A DNA stretch of 9,324 nucleotides, taken from assembly GCA_021741925.1 (NCBI GenBank), contig JAIOWW010000040.1, forward strand, positions 1-9,324. Direction: 5' to 3'. Positions 1 through 6,522 of this stretch are shown here, in pieces. The position numbers and the translations under genes are program-made. This DNA is from Pontimonas sp. (lineage in GTDB: Bacteria; Actinomycetota; Actinomycetes; Actinomycetales; Microbacteriaceae). Numbering within the stretch: position 1 is the stretch's first letter; the number at the start of each line of letters is the position of its first letter. Below the pieces are notes generated by a model. The model ran no database searches and was not told the origin of the DNA. It saw nothing but the letters and a program-made list of their open reading frames with translations.

Positions 1-1127
1 CGGAGTTGAACTCCAAAGGAGGAGAGCTCTTCGCGATTGGTCAACGTGATGTTGTCCGAGACTGACATCCCCCAAGCCAAACCATCCGTTCGGCGTTCTT
101 CAGGAACGTAGGCAACGCCGTTGCGGATTGCGGACTGGTATCCGGCAAGGGTGCGGGCTTGGCCGTCCTTGTACTTGGTCACACGTCCAGCGGTGCGATT
201 ATCTGCACCGATGATGGCTCGAACGAGCTCCGTCCGACCTGCACCCACAAGACCGCCCAGCCCAACAATCTCGCCAGCACGAACTTCCAGGTCAACACCG
301 TTTACTCCCGGCGCTCGGATGCCCTCTGCTTTCAATACGACCTCCCCGAGCCTGGCATTGCGCCGCGACTGCAGGTCAAGTTTCAACTCACGCCCGACCA
401 TTTGGTCCACGATTCCCTCGGGGGAAGTTTCGGCCACCGCGGACTCCATCACTTTCTGACCATCGCGAAGGATTGTCACGTTGTGGCAGATCCGAATGAC
501 TTCAGGGATTCTGTGAGAGATGTAAATGATGGACATGCCCCGGGCTGCGAGCCTTTGGAGCATGTTGAGGAGGTAATCCGTTTCGGCCGGCGTCAACGTT
601 GCTGTGGGCTCATCCAGAATTAGCACCTTGGGTTTGCGAGCAACCGCCCTGGCAATCTCGACAAACTGTCGAAGTGCGACAGAGAGTCGGGAAATTCGCT
701 CGTTGAGGTCAACTGATACCCCAATTTCTTCGAGCGCTTCCGCAGCGATGGTCTCAAGTTCCTTGGACTTGGTGAATCCAAGTCTTGTCGGCGCGTAACC
801 CAGCAGAATGTTTTCCGCCACGGTCATCTCCGGAACGAGGCTCAGTTCCTGGTGGACCAGAGCAATTCCCGCCGCAATGGAGTTCTTGGCACCCGTTTCG
901 AGTACTTTTCCGTCGACCACCACGTCGCCGCTGTCCTGCTCAATGATTCCGGCAAGCACACGCATCAAAGTCGATTTACCGGCACCGTTCTCCCCCACTA
1001 CAGCGTGAATCTCGCCTTCGCGAACAGACAGGGAGACGTTATTTACCGCGACAGCACCACCAAAGCGCTTGACAATCCCGCGTGCCTCAATCACCACATC
1101 ACCGCTCTGACTCACCTGTGGGGTCAT
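1..1127 (-). CDS. Sugar-type ABC transporter ATP-binding protein (RbsA/MglA-like), 3' end cut by window edge
   Basis: This is the cytoplasmic ATPase of a carbohydrate-uptake (CUT2-type) ABC importer, made of two fused nucleotide-binding domains. I translated 375 residues; the family is usually about 500, so roughly the last quarter lies beyond position 1. The first domain has Walker A GENGAGKST (45-53), a Q-loop VHQE (91-94), a signature-like LSVALRQ (148-154), Walker B VLILDEP (168-174) and the switch histidine in ISHR (His205). The second domain starts near 265 and has the degenerate Walker A GLVGAGRTE (292-300) and the VPEERRTDGL motif (341-350), both hallmarks of RbsA/MglA/XylG-type proteins. 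The signature replaces the usual GQQQ with ALRQ. The ATG at 1127 is preceded by AAGGAG with an 8-nt spacer. Permease and binding-protein genes would be expected to the left. The substrate is not readable: the same ATPase family serves ribose, galactose, xylose, AI-2 and nucleoside systems. Confidence 0.93.
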   Translation of the reverse strand, partial: MTPQVSQSGDVVIEARGIVKRFGGAVAVNNVSLSVREGEIHAVVGENGAGKSTLMRVLAGIIEQDSGDVVVDGKVLETGAKNSIAAGIALVHQELSLVPEMTVAENILLGYAPTRLGFTKSKELETIAAEALEEIGVSVDLNERISRLSVALRQFVEIARAVARKPKVLILDEPTATLTPAETDYLLNMLQRLAARGMSIIYISHRIPEVIRICHNVTILRDGQKVMESAVAETSPEGIVDQMVGRELKLDLQSRRNARLGEVVLKAEGIRAPGVNGVDLEVRAGEIVGLGGLVGAGRTELVRAIIGADNRTAGRVTKYKDGQARTLAGYQSAIRNGVAYVPEERRTDGLAWGMSVSDNITLTNREELSSFGVQL

Positions 1128-1255
1128 ACTGCTGGCTCCTTCGCCATAGGGGTGTGTATCTGAGGTATACGCCTATGACCATAGTGTAAACACAGAGATA
1201 ACACTCTGTCTACTCGACACCGGTTTATAACAAAAACGTTATCTAGGGGAGAACG
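1128..1255 (-). promoter_or_regulatory. Promoter/operator spacer upstream of the ABC ATPase gene, with several short inverted repeats
   Basis: This non-coding gap follows the regulator gene and precedes the transporter gene on the same strand. It holds several perfect short dyads: CTATG-AC-CATAG (1173-1184), GTGT-AA-ACAC (1184-1193), ACAGAG-6 nt-CTCTGT (1192-1209), ATAAC-6 nt-GTTAT (about 1227-1242) and CATAGG-21 nt-CCTATG (1145-1177). On the minus strand, a TTTACA (1190-1185) and a TATACC/TACCTC could form a weak -35/-10 pair, with CTATGGTCATAG between them, where a repressor would compete with RNA polymerase. AAGGAG sits just before the ATG. The promoter assignment is tentative; the dyads themselves are directly visible. 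Confidence 0.45.
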
Positions 1256-1954
1256 CTAGCCCGTCACGTGGTGATGGGATGCCGAGTCAGCCGAAGGGAA
1301 GTCTGCGTCCTGATCGCTCGCGCCTGCGTCCAAAACGAACCACACAGCAATCACTTGATCCGCTGTTTCATTCCAAAAACGGTGGGGAATACTGGAGTCG
1401 AATGCGATGGAATCGCCGACCGACATTTCTGCGCGCCCGAAACCAACCTGGACGCTCAGTGTTCCCTGGGTGATGACCCCATATTCGCGACCTGGGTGTC
1501 GAATGAAATCTTCGGGTGGCGACGCTCCCAGAGCAGGTTGATAGATAACTTCAATAAACTCCGCCCCCACCTCAGGCTTGGCTGTCAGACGCTCCCAGCG
1601 AGGTCCCGATTGAAGCTGCATGGCAGGTCGAGATCCGCGTCGCAAGACAATTCCTGCCTCGTCAAGGGGGCCATCCTGTGAGGTGGCGATGACTTCATCT
1701 TCCAAGGACGGGGCAGCGATTGCGACCGTTGCCTGCTCAAATAGCGAGTCCATAGAAATACCCAGAATGTTGACCACGCTGTAGAGAGCGCGGACGCTGA
1801 AAGATGCAAGCCCTCGCTCAACCTGGGACACATGGCTTGCCGAAACATCGATGCGCCGAGCGAGCTCTCGCACACTAATACCTGAAGATTCGCGCGCTAA
1901 TCTAATGCGCTCCCCCACGGTCGCCCATTCGTTTTCAGCAGTTTCCACAGCCAT
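1256..1954 (-). CDS. XRE-family transcriptional regulator with C-terminal cupin domain
   Basis: This is a predicted cytoplasmic DNA-binding regulator of 232 residues, a usual length for XRE-cupin (HTH_3 plus cupin_2) proteins. The N-terminal helix-turn-helix spans about residues 13-70 (GERIRLARESSGISVRELAR, then VSASHVSQVERG), the classic XRE pattern. The cupin barrel spans about 130-210, with HPGREYGVITQG (153-164), GDSIAFDSSIPHRFWN (180-195) and a closing strand VIAVWFVLDA. In this family the cupin usually binds a small effector. The C-terminal tail is acidic and ends with three histidines. The ATG at 1954 was chosen because GAGGAG lies just upstream and the HTH begins a few residues in; the open frame extends further upstream but reads across the neighbouring DUF805 gene and is spurious there. 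It lies directly upstream of, and in the same direction as, a sugar-type ABC ATPase, so it probably regulates that transporter (inference). Confidence 0.92.
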   Translation of the reverse strand: MAVETAENEWATVGERIRLARESSGISVRELARRIDVSASHVSQVERGLASFSVRALYSVVNILGISMDSLFEQATVAIAAPSLEDEVIATSQDGPLDEAGIVLRRGSRPAMQLQSGPRWERLTAKPEVGAEFIEVIYQPALGASPPEDFIRHPGREYGVITQGTLSVQVGFGRAEMSVGDSIAFDSSIPHRFWNETADQVIAVWFVLDAGASDQDADFPSADSASHHHVTG

Positions 1955-1975
1955 GTGCTCCTCTTTACGAATACA

Positions 1976-1986
1976 CCGTACTACGG
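1976..1986. promoter_or_regulatory. Candidate autoregulatory operator: CCGTA-C-TACGG palindrome
   Basis: A perfect 5+1+5 inverted repeat lies 21 nt upstream of the regulator's start codon, close to where its transcript would begin. A TANNNT hexamer (TACCCT on the minus strand) lies a few bases further upstream. XRE-family regulators frequently bind a dyad overlapping their own promoter, so this is a plausible autoregulation site. I do not find the same dyad in the 1128-1255 spacer, so it is not shown to be a shared operator. Confidence 0.3.
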
Positions 1987-2037
1987 GAAGAGGGTAAATG
2001 TACTCTGCGACAGAACGCTTTGGCTCAAGAACCTGTT

Positions 2038-2352
2038 TTAGGAGGGAACTTCGTCCTTCGAGGGTTGTACCCACAGGACAATCACGGTGATGGTTCCCAG
2101 TACTGGAACCAGGCCGAGAAGCAGTAACGCCCAGCTGAAACCGGCGTCGCGAAGCCTGCGGACACCAATCGCGAGGTAAGGAATGATTGTTGCCACAAAC
2201 CAGAGGGCATTCAAGCCTTCCCAGATTGCACTGGTTCCAATACTCCCGAGGACAAGGAAGAGCTGGAACCACCAAAACTCGCTGCGGGATGCGCGTCCCG
2301 TGAAGTTTGAATAGTTCCGAAAACCTGCGGCAATAGCGGTACCAAAGCTCAT
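2038..2352 (-). CDS. DUF805 family small membrane protein
   Basis: This inner-membrane protein of 104 residues has no known biochemical function (DUF805, YhaH-like). The family signature is clear: an N-terminal amphipathic segment with NFTGRASRSEFWWF (16-29), then hydrophobic segments at about 27-41 and 47-63, the cytosolic VRRLRDAG motif (64-71), and a last hydrophobic stretch at about 73-95 with the conserved LVPVLGTI turn. Family members are usually 100-150 residues, so this is a compact full-length copy. The ATG at 2352 has an ideal AGGAGG with a 6-nt spacer. It is divergent from the methyltransferase gene (70-bp gap) and lies 83 bp upstream of the XRE-cupin gene on the same strand; co-transcription is possible but not shown. 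Confidence 0.93.
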   Translation of the reverse strand: MSFGTAIAAGFRNYSNFTGRASRSEFWWFQLFLVLGSIGTSAIWEGLNALWFVATIIPYLAIGVRRLRDAGFSWALLLLGLVPVLGTITVIVLWVQPSKDEVPS

Positions 2353-2410
2353 GAAAGCCCTCCTCGTAAGCGAACTCCCTCAGCCTATCCAGCATTCCTA
2401 TGCAAAAGGC

Positions 2411-2422
2411 TACGGTTAGGGG
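2411..2422 (+). promoter_or_regulatory. Candidate leaderless promoter (-10 TACGGT) for the methyltransferase
   Basis: TACGGT (2411-2416) fits the actinobacterial TANNNT -10 consensus and is followed by exactly six bases (TAGGGG) before the GTG at 2423. Transcription from such a -10 would begin at or within a base of the start codon. No recognisable -35 is seen and no proper Shine-Dalgarno is present; the GGGG could only serve as a weak one. The same arrangement occurs before miaB and before the second hydrolase paralog. Confidence 0.5.
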
Positions 2423-3037
2423 GTGAGCACAGAGCACTACTTCTCCGAAGACCCCCAGGCTCCCCTGAGGAAAACCCCCCTCACCCTGACTCTCCGTGGT
2501 CACACCGTCACGATGGAGAGCGCCAGTGGCACCTTCAGCCCCGGTCACCTGGATACCGGGACCGCCGTATTGCTCAAATACGCTCCGCACCTTCCTGAGA
2601 CAGGAACCTTTCTTGATCTCGGTTGCGGCTGGGGGCCTCTCACTCTCGCTCTCGCTCTTGAGTCTCCCGACGCGAGCGTGTGGGGGGTGGACGTCAATGA
2701 CCGAGCGCTGGAAGTCGCCCGAGATAACGCAGCCAATGCTCACCTCAGCTCGATCAGTTTTGCCAAGCCCGAGGATGTTCCGAGCGATCTCCTCTTCGAC
2801 GTGATCTGGTCGAACCCCCCTATTCGAGTGGGCAAGAAAGAACTGCATTCCCTTTTGGCTCAGTGGCTCCCCCACCTGAAACCCGAGGGTGAAGCGTGGC
2901 TGGTGGTGGCCAAGAAGCTGGGTGCCGATTCACTGCAAGAATGGATCGCCAGTGGCGCTGCGGGAGATTTTGAGGCGTCTCGGTTCGAAACGTCTCGAGG
3001 TTTCCGAGTTATTCGGGTATCACGACGGTCGTCGTAA
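2423..3037 (+). CDS. YbxB/RsmC-like SAM-dependent methyltransferase
   Basis: This is a predicted class I S-adenosylmethionine-dependent methyltransferase of 204 residues. It has a single methyltransferase-small (MTS) domain, like Bacillus YbxB, not the duplicated two-domain E. coli RsmC. It opens with STEHYFSEDP, close to the YbxB N-terminus, then has GTFSPGHLDTGTAVLL (36-51), the SAM-binding motif I DLGCGWG (65-71), the motif II acidic residue in GVDVND (88-93) and the catalytic motif NPPIRVGKKELH (131-142). NPP[IFYW] is typical of enzymes that methylate exocyclic amino groups of bases, and RsmC/RlmG modify guanine N2 in rRNA, so an rRNA guanine is the likely but unproven target. The GTG at 2423 fits homologue length and the -10 spacing. 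Its 3' end overlaps convergent dapF by 29 bp. Confidence 0.92.
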   Translation: MSTEHYFSEDPQAPLRKTPLTLTLRGHTVTMESASGTFSPGHLDTGTAVLLKYAPHLPETGTFLDLGCGWGPLTLALALESPDASVWGVDVNDRALEVARDNAANAHLSSISFAKPEDVPSDLLFDVIWSNPPIRVGKKELHSLLAQWLPHLKPEGEAWLVVAKKLGADSLQEWIASGAAGDFEASRFETSRGFRVIRVSRRSS

Positions 3038-3899
3038 AGACCAGCTCTGCGGGACCTGAAAGGCTCACGTGCTCACCCTCTTCTGTGGCGAACATTCTCA
3101 CTGCAAGTGAACCTCCAGGAACACCCACTCGCCACTGGTTGGGGGCACCCTCGCCAGCCCAATGCCTGGTAGCCAGTGCAGCGGCGATAGCCCCGGTCCC
3201 GCAGGACCGGGTCTCCCCCACTCCGCGCTCGAAAACCCTCATGGAGATGACTCCAACTCCATCGACCACCAAAGGATCACCTGGCACAACAAACTCGATG
3301 TTGGCGCCAGCGTCTGGCTCCGGGTCTAAACGAGGCCTGGATGTCAGGTCCAGGTTTTTCAATTCATCTTCTGAGGCGAGTGCGACCACGACGTGAGGGT
3401 TGGGAACAGTGATTGCCACAGACGGCCTTGCAACGTCGACTCCTTGGGCCGTGACGAGGGGGTCCACCCCGGTGAAGCTCCAACGCCCCATATCGGCCTG
3501 GTAGTGCCCTGATGCACTTCGGGTGACGTCGACGATGCCAGCTCTCGTGGCTATGGGGAGAGTAGAACCTGGATCCAGAGTGACTAAACCTTCGTGAAGG
3601 AGGTATTCCGCAAACACTCGAATACCGTTGCCACACATCTCCGCTAGCGAACCGTCGTTGTTGCGATAGTCCATGAACCACTGAGCATCGGGCTCTTGCT
3701 CCAGCAAGGAAGCGACTTCGGGTGAGGACGCGGTAGAGGCAGCCCTGATAACCCCATCGCCCCCGACCCCGACGTGGCGATCCGCCAGCCATCGGTAGTG
3801 CTCAGTGCGCAATTCTCGCTCGTTCTCTGGGTCAGAAAACAGCACAAAGTCATTGCCGGTGCCATGACCTTTGGTGACTACGAGGGGCGCCTGAGACAT
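3009..3899 (-). CDS. dapF: Diaminopimelate epimerase
   Basis: DapF interconverts LL- and meso-diaminopimelate in the cytoplasm, the late step that feeds lysine synthesis and peptidoglycan cross-linking. It has 296 residues, against about 275-290 for the family. The two half-domains each carry a catalytic cysteine: Cys89 in MCGNGIR (88-94) and Cys233 in ETRSCGTGA (229-237), the thiolate pair of this cofactor-independent epimerase. Other family motifs are TKGHGTGNDFV (9-19), VGGDGV (45-50), the substrate-binding NNDGS (80-84) and VPNPH (165-169). The start lies 17 bp after the miaA stop, so it is in the miaB-miaA-dapF operon. GGAG sits only one base before the ATG, a poor spacing, so translation may depend on coupling to miaA. 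The 3' end overlaps the convergent methyltransferase gene. Confidence 0.98.
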   Translation of the reverse strand: MSQAPLVVTKGHGTGNDFVLFSDPENERELRTEHYRWLADRHVGVGGDGVIRAASTASSPEVASLLEQEPDAQWFMDYRNNDGSLAEMCGNGIRVFAEYLLHEGLVTLDPGSTLPIATRAGIVDVTRSASGHYQADMGRWSFTGVDPLVTAQGVDVARPSVAITVPNPHVVVALASEDELKNLDLTSRPRLDPEPDAGANIEFVVPGDPLVVDGVGVISMRVFERGVGETRSCGTGAIAAALATRHWAGEGAPNQWRVGVPGGSLAVRMFATEEGEHVSLSGPAELVFTTTVVIPE

Positions 3900-3916
3900 G
3901 CTCCAAGCCTAGAGCG

Positions 3917-4879
3917 TCAGCTGAGCGCTCCCAGAATGGCTTTGCCCACCTGGTCAGGCGCAGAAGTGTCTCCGCTGGTCAGCCACTGGGTTCGCTGATC
4001 CCGTCGAAACCAGGACACTTGGCGCCTGGCATAGCGCCTGGTCAACGACTGAGTGCTCTCGATCGCATCCTCTTCACTCATCTCGCCGGCGAGATACTCA
4101 AGAATTTGCTGGTATCCGATTGCTCTCGAGGCAGTAACACCACTCTCAATTCCCTGCGGGATGAGGGACCGAACTTCATCCACAAAACCTCGATCCCACA
4201 TGGCGCGGACGCGCTCGTCCAAAGCTGTGACGAGCTCGTCTCGCTCTCGATGGAGTCCGAACACGAGCGTGTGGTCCTGCCAGGGGCGGTGCTCAGCATC
4301 CAGCCCCGCACCAAAGGGCTTTCCTGTGATCTCAATAACCTCGAGAGCTCGAATAACTCGCCTCGTGTTCTGCGGATCTATGGCCGCGGCGGCCAGAGGA
4401 TCTTTCGCCGCAAGTTCGTCCAGCAACGCGGGCACACCCTCGGACTCTGCCCGTGCCTCCAACCTCGCTCGTACCGACGGGTCGGTTCCTGGAAACTCGA
4501 ATTCATAAAGCACCGATGAGACATACAGACCGGACCCGCCCACAAGGAGCGGCACACTGCCCCGAGATTGGACCTCTCGTATGGCAGCTCGAGCGAGTGA
4601 TTGGTAATCAGCCACACTGGCTTCTCTGCTGACATCCCACACATCGAGAAGGTGGTGGGGAATTCCCTGACGCTCAGCTTCCGCAAGTTTCGCCGTCCCA
4701 ATGTCCATCCCGCGATAGAGCTGCATCGCATCAGCGTTGACGATCTCCGCCGTCACACCCCTCTCGGCCAAGCTCTTCGCAACAGCGATGGCAAGGTCAC
4801 TCTTCCCCGTCCCGGTAGCGCCAACAAGGGCGACCACGGGAGGAAGCTGCGCAGGCTGCGCCTGAGCGTGCGCCGTCAT
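3917..4879 (-). CDS. miaA: tRNA dimethylallyltransferase
   Basis: MiaA transfers a dimethylallyl group from DMAPP to N6 of A37 next to the anticodon in tRNAs reading UNN codons, giving i6A. The protein is 320 residues, as expected (E. coli 316). It shows Walker A-like GATGTGKS (20-27), the substrate-recognition motif NADAMQLYRGMDIGTAK (48-64), GGSGLYV (114-120), DPQNTRRVIRALEV (168-181) and the C-terminal RRYARRQVSWFRRD (281-294), all standard family blocks. The ATG at 4879 overlaps the miaB stop by one base (TGATG), which indicates translational coupling to the enzyme that acts next on the same adenosine. The first ten residues (Ala/Gln-rich) are not conserved family sequence, but the overlap supports this start. 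Confidence 0.98.
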   Translation of the reverse strand: MTAHAQAQPAQLPPVVALVGATGTGKSDLAIAVAKSLAERGVTAEIVNADAMQLYRGMDIGTAKLAEAERQGIPHHLLDVWDVSREASVADYQSLARAAIREVQSRGSVPLLVGGSGLYVSSVLYEFEFPGTDPSVRARLEARAESEGVPALLDELAAKDPLAAAAIDPQNTRRVIRALEVIEITGKPFGAGLDAEHRPWQDHTLVFGLHRERDELVTALDERVRAMWDRGFVDEVRSLIPQGIESGVTASRAIGYQQILEYLAGEMSEEDAIESTQSLTRRYARRQVSWFRRDQRTQWLTSGDTSAPDQVGKAILGALS

Positions 4880-6432
4880 CAGGCTGAGCGGCCTGGAACC
4901 TTGAGTGCCGGCATCCCCAGGTTCACGGCACCCTTGGTGGTTTCCGGGGTGGGAGCTCCACAGCTTTCGGCTTGCCAGCGGTCCCAGGCGTCACCAGCTC
5001 GGGTTCGTCGCAGCGCCAAAGCCCCACCGGGGTGCTCGTCTGCGAGCAAAAAGAAAGGCTTAGCCTCGGTCACCCTGACCGTGACGACATCTCCGGGTCG
5101 AGGTGTCTCGCTGGCGGCAGGAATCGAGAAGTGCACCAGTCGGCCGTCCTCCGAGCGACCCGACAGGCGCTTCGTCGCGTCATCTTTACGACCCTCGTGG
5201 GTGGCCACCAGAACATTGACCAGGGAGCCCACCTGTTTCTGGTTCTCGTCCCACGAAATCTGGTCTTGCAGCGCGACGAGACGCTCGTAGCGCTCCTGCA
5301 CAACCTCTTTGGGAATCTGGTCGTCCATGTCAGCCGCGGGAGTTCCTGGCCGAATCGAATACTGGAACGTGAAGGCTTGCATAAAGCGGGAGGCCCGAAC
5401 AACGCTCAACGTGTCCTCAAAATCCTCCTCAGTCTCACCCGGGAAACCCACAATGATGTCAGTCGTGATGGCGGCGTGGGGGATTTTCTCTCGCACTCGG
5501 TCCAGAATCCCCAGGTATTTCTCGGAGCGATAACTCCGGTGCATGGATTTGAGAATCCGGTCTGATCCTGATTGCAGCGGCATGTGCAATTGGGGCATGA
5601 CCTGAGGGGTCTCTGCCATGGCATCGATGACGTCTTCGGTAAACGCGGCAGGGTGGGGGCTGGTGAAGCGAATCCTCTCGAGGCCGTCGATGGTGCCTGC
5701 CGCGCGCAGGAGTTTCCCAAACGCCAATTTGTCACCGAACTCAACACCGTAGGTGTTGACGTTTTGCCCGAGCAGGGTGACCTCTATGACGCCATCGTCT
5801 ACGAGAGCCTGAATTTCGGCGAGTATGTCTCCCGGGCGACGGTCCTTTTCTTTTCCGCGGAGGCTGGGAACAATGCAGAAAGTGCAGGTGTTGTTACACC
5901 CCACCGAAATGGAGACCCAGCCGGCAAAACTCGAATCCCGTTTGGCAGGAAGCGCGGAGGGGAAGGTTTCCAAGGCTTCGTGAATTTCCACTTCCGCCTC
6001 GCCATTGTGACGAGACCGCTCGAGCAAGACAGGCAGAGACCCCATGTTGTGTGTTCCAAACACCACATCCACATACGGTGCTCGCTCCACAATCGTGGTC
6101 TTGTCTTTTTGAGCAAGACACCCGCCCACAGCGATTTGCATTCCCGGACGCTCGCGTTTGACGGAGGCAAGGTGACCCAATGTTCCGTATAACCTGTTAT
6201 CCGCGTTCTCACGGACTGCGCAGGTATTGATGACGACAACATCGGCGATCTGATCGGCCTCGGCTTTGAGATATCCGGCTGCCTCGAGAGACCCTGACAT
6301 GCGCTCGGAATCGTGCACGTTCATTTGACACCCAAAGGTGCGCACCTCGTAGGTACGCCCGTGTCCAGTGGTCAGACCCGCAAAGGTCTGCTCCATGTAC
6401 ACCCGAGTTGTGCTTTCGTCCATCAGAGTCAC
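4879..6432 (-). CDS. miaB: tRNA-2-methylthio-N6-dimethylallyladenosine synthase (radical SAM)
   Basis: MiaB methylthiolates C2 of i6A37 to give ms2i6A, using two iron-sulfur clusters. All six cluster ligands are present. Cys35 (FGCQMN), Cys71 (NTCAVREN) and Cys105 (GGCLAQ) are in the N-terminal MTTase domain, and Cys179, Cys183 and Cys186 (CNNTCTFC) form the radical-SAM CxxxCxxC. Further family blocks are LGQNVNTYG (221-229), FTSPHP (256-261), PLQSGSD (285-291) and DIIVGFPGET (325-334). A TRAM RNA-binding domain covers about 401-465, followed by a roughly 50-residue extension of no recognised domain. The length of 517 is within the range of actinobacterial MiaB. The GTG at 6432 was chosen because a TACAAT -10 lies 6 nt before it; an in-frame ATG at 6423 would shorten the protein by three residues and cannot be excluded. 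Confidence 0.98.
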   Translation of the reverse strand: MTLMDESTTRVYMEQTFAGLTTGHGRTYEVRTFGCQMNVHDSERMSGSLEAAGYLKAEADQIADVVVINTCAVRENADNRLYGTLGHLASVKRERPGMQIAVGGCLAQKDKTTIVERAPYVDVVFGTHNMGSLPVLLERSRHNGEAEVEIHEALETFPSALPAKRDSSFAGWVSISVGCNNTCTFCIVPSLRGKEKDRRPGDILAEIQALVDDGVIEVTLLGQNVNTYGVEFGDKLAFGKLLRAAGTIDGLERIRFTSPHPAAFTEDVIDAMAETPQVMPQLHMPLQSGSDRILKSMHRSYRSEKYLGILDRVREKIPHAAITTDIIVGFPGETEEDFEDTLSVVRASRFMQAFTFQYSIRPGTPAADMDDQIPKEVVQERYERLVALQDQISWDENQKQVGSLVNVLVATHEGRKDDATKRLSGRSEDGRLVHFSIPAASETPRPGDVVTVRVTEAKPFFLLADEHPGGALALRRTRAGDAWDRWQAESCGAPTPETTKGAVNLGMPALKVPGRSA

Positions 6433-6444
6433 AGCCCCATTGTA
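6433..6444 (-). promoter_or_regulatory. Candidate leaderless promoter (-10 TACAAT) for the miaB-miaA-dapF operon
   Basis: On the minus strand TACAAT (6444-6439), five of six matches to TATAAT, is followed by GGGGCT and then the GTG start of miaB, the spacing that puts transcription initiation at the start codon. There is no clear -35 hexamer. An AGGGCCCT palindrome (6447-6454) lies immediately upstream of the -10 and might bind a regulator. This 90-bp region is shared with the divergent hydrolase gene. Confidence 0.55.
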
Positions 6445-6510
6445 GAAGGGCCCTCTGGATACCTATCACCTAGCATTCACGCAAGGTTTACACTCGTGAA
6501 CAGGAAAGCC

Positions 6511-6516
6511 AGGAGG
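6511..6516 (+). promoter_or_regulatory. Ribosome binding site AGGAGG deciding the start of hydrolase paralog A
   Basis: A perfect AGGAGG is placed 6 nt before the GTG at 6523. The open frame extends upstream into miaB on the other strand, and an earlier in-frame GTG exists at 6496, but only 6523 has this site. A TACACT hexamer at 6489-6494 could be the -10 of this gene, leaving a short leader. Confidence 0.7.
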
Positions 6517-6522
6517 CCTTAC

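Noticed and set aside
148..154. Atypical ABC signature LSVALRQ (residues 148-154 of the ABC ATPase, DNA about 666-686 on the minus strand) as a sign of an inactive transporter
   Set aside because: RbsA-like ATPases tolerate variants such as LSVAxRQ here, and Walker A, Walker B and the switch histidine are intact, so loss of function is not supported.
1227..1242. ATAAC-6 nt-GTTAT hairpin as a terminator for the regulator gene
   Set aside because: The 5-bp stem is AT-rich and no U-tract follows it on the minus strand, so it does not qualify as a factor-independent terminator.
1955..2875. Upstream extension of the XRE-cupin reading frame to a 539-residue protein
   Set aside because: The extension crosses the DUF805 gene in another frame and most of the methyltransferase gene on the opposite strand; the extended sequence shows no domain, whereas the ATG at 1954 has GAGGAG and gives a family-length protein.
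4601..5290. Long plus-strand open frames over miaA and miaB
   Set aside because: They are antisense shadows of two genes with complete family motifs, and their composition (Arg/Ser/Pro-rich) is typical of GC-rich shadow frames.
6313..6522. Upstream extension of hydrolase paralog A into miaB
   Set aside because: It lies antisense to the conserved N-terminus of MiaB and adds no recognisable sequence; the AGGAGG before the GTG at 6523 decides the start.
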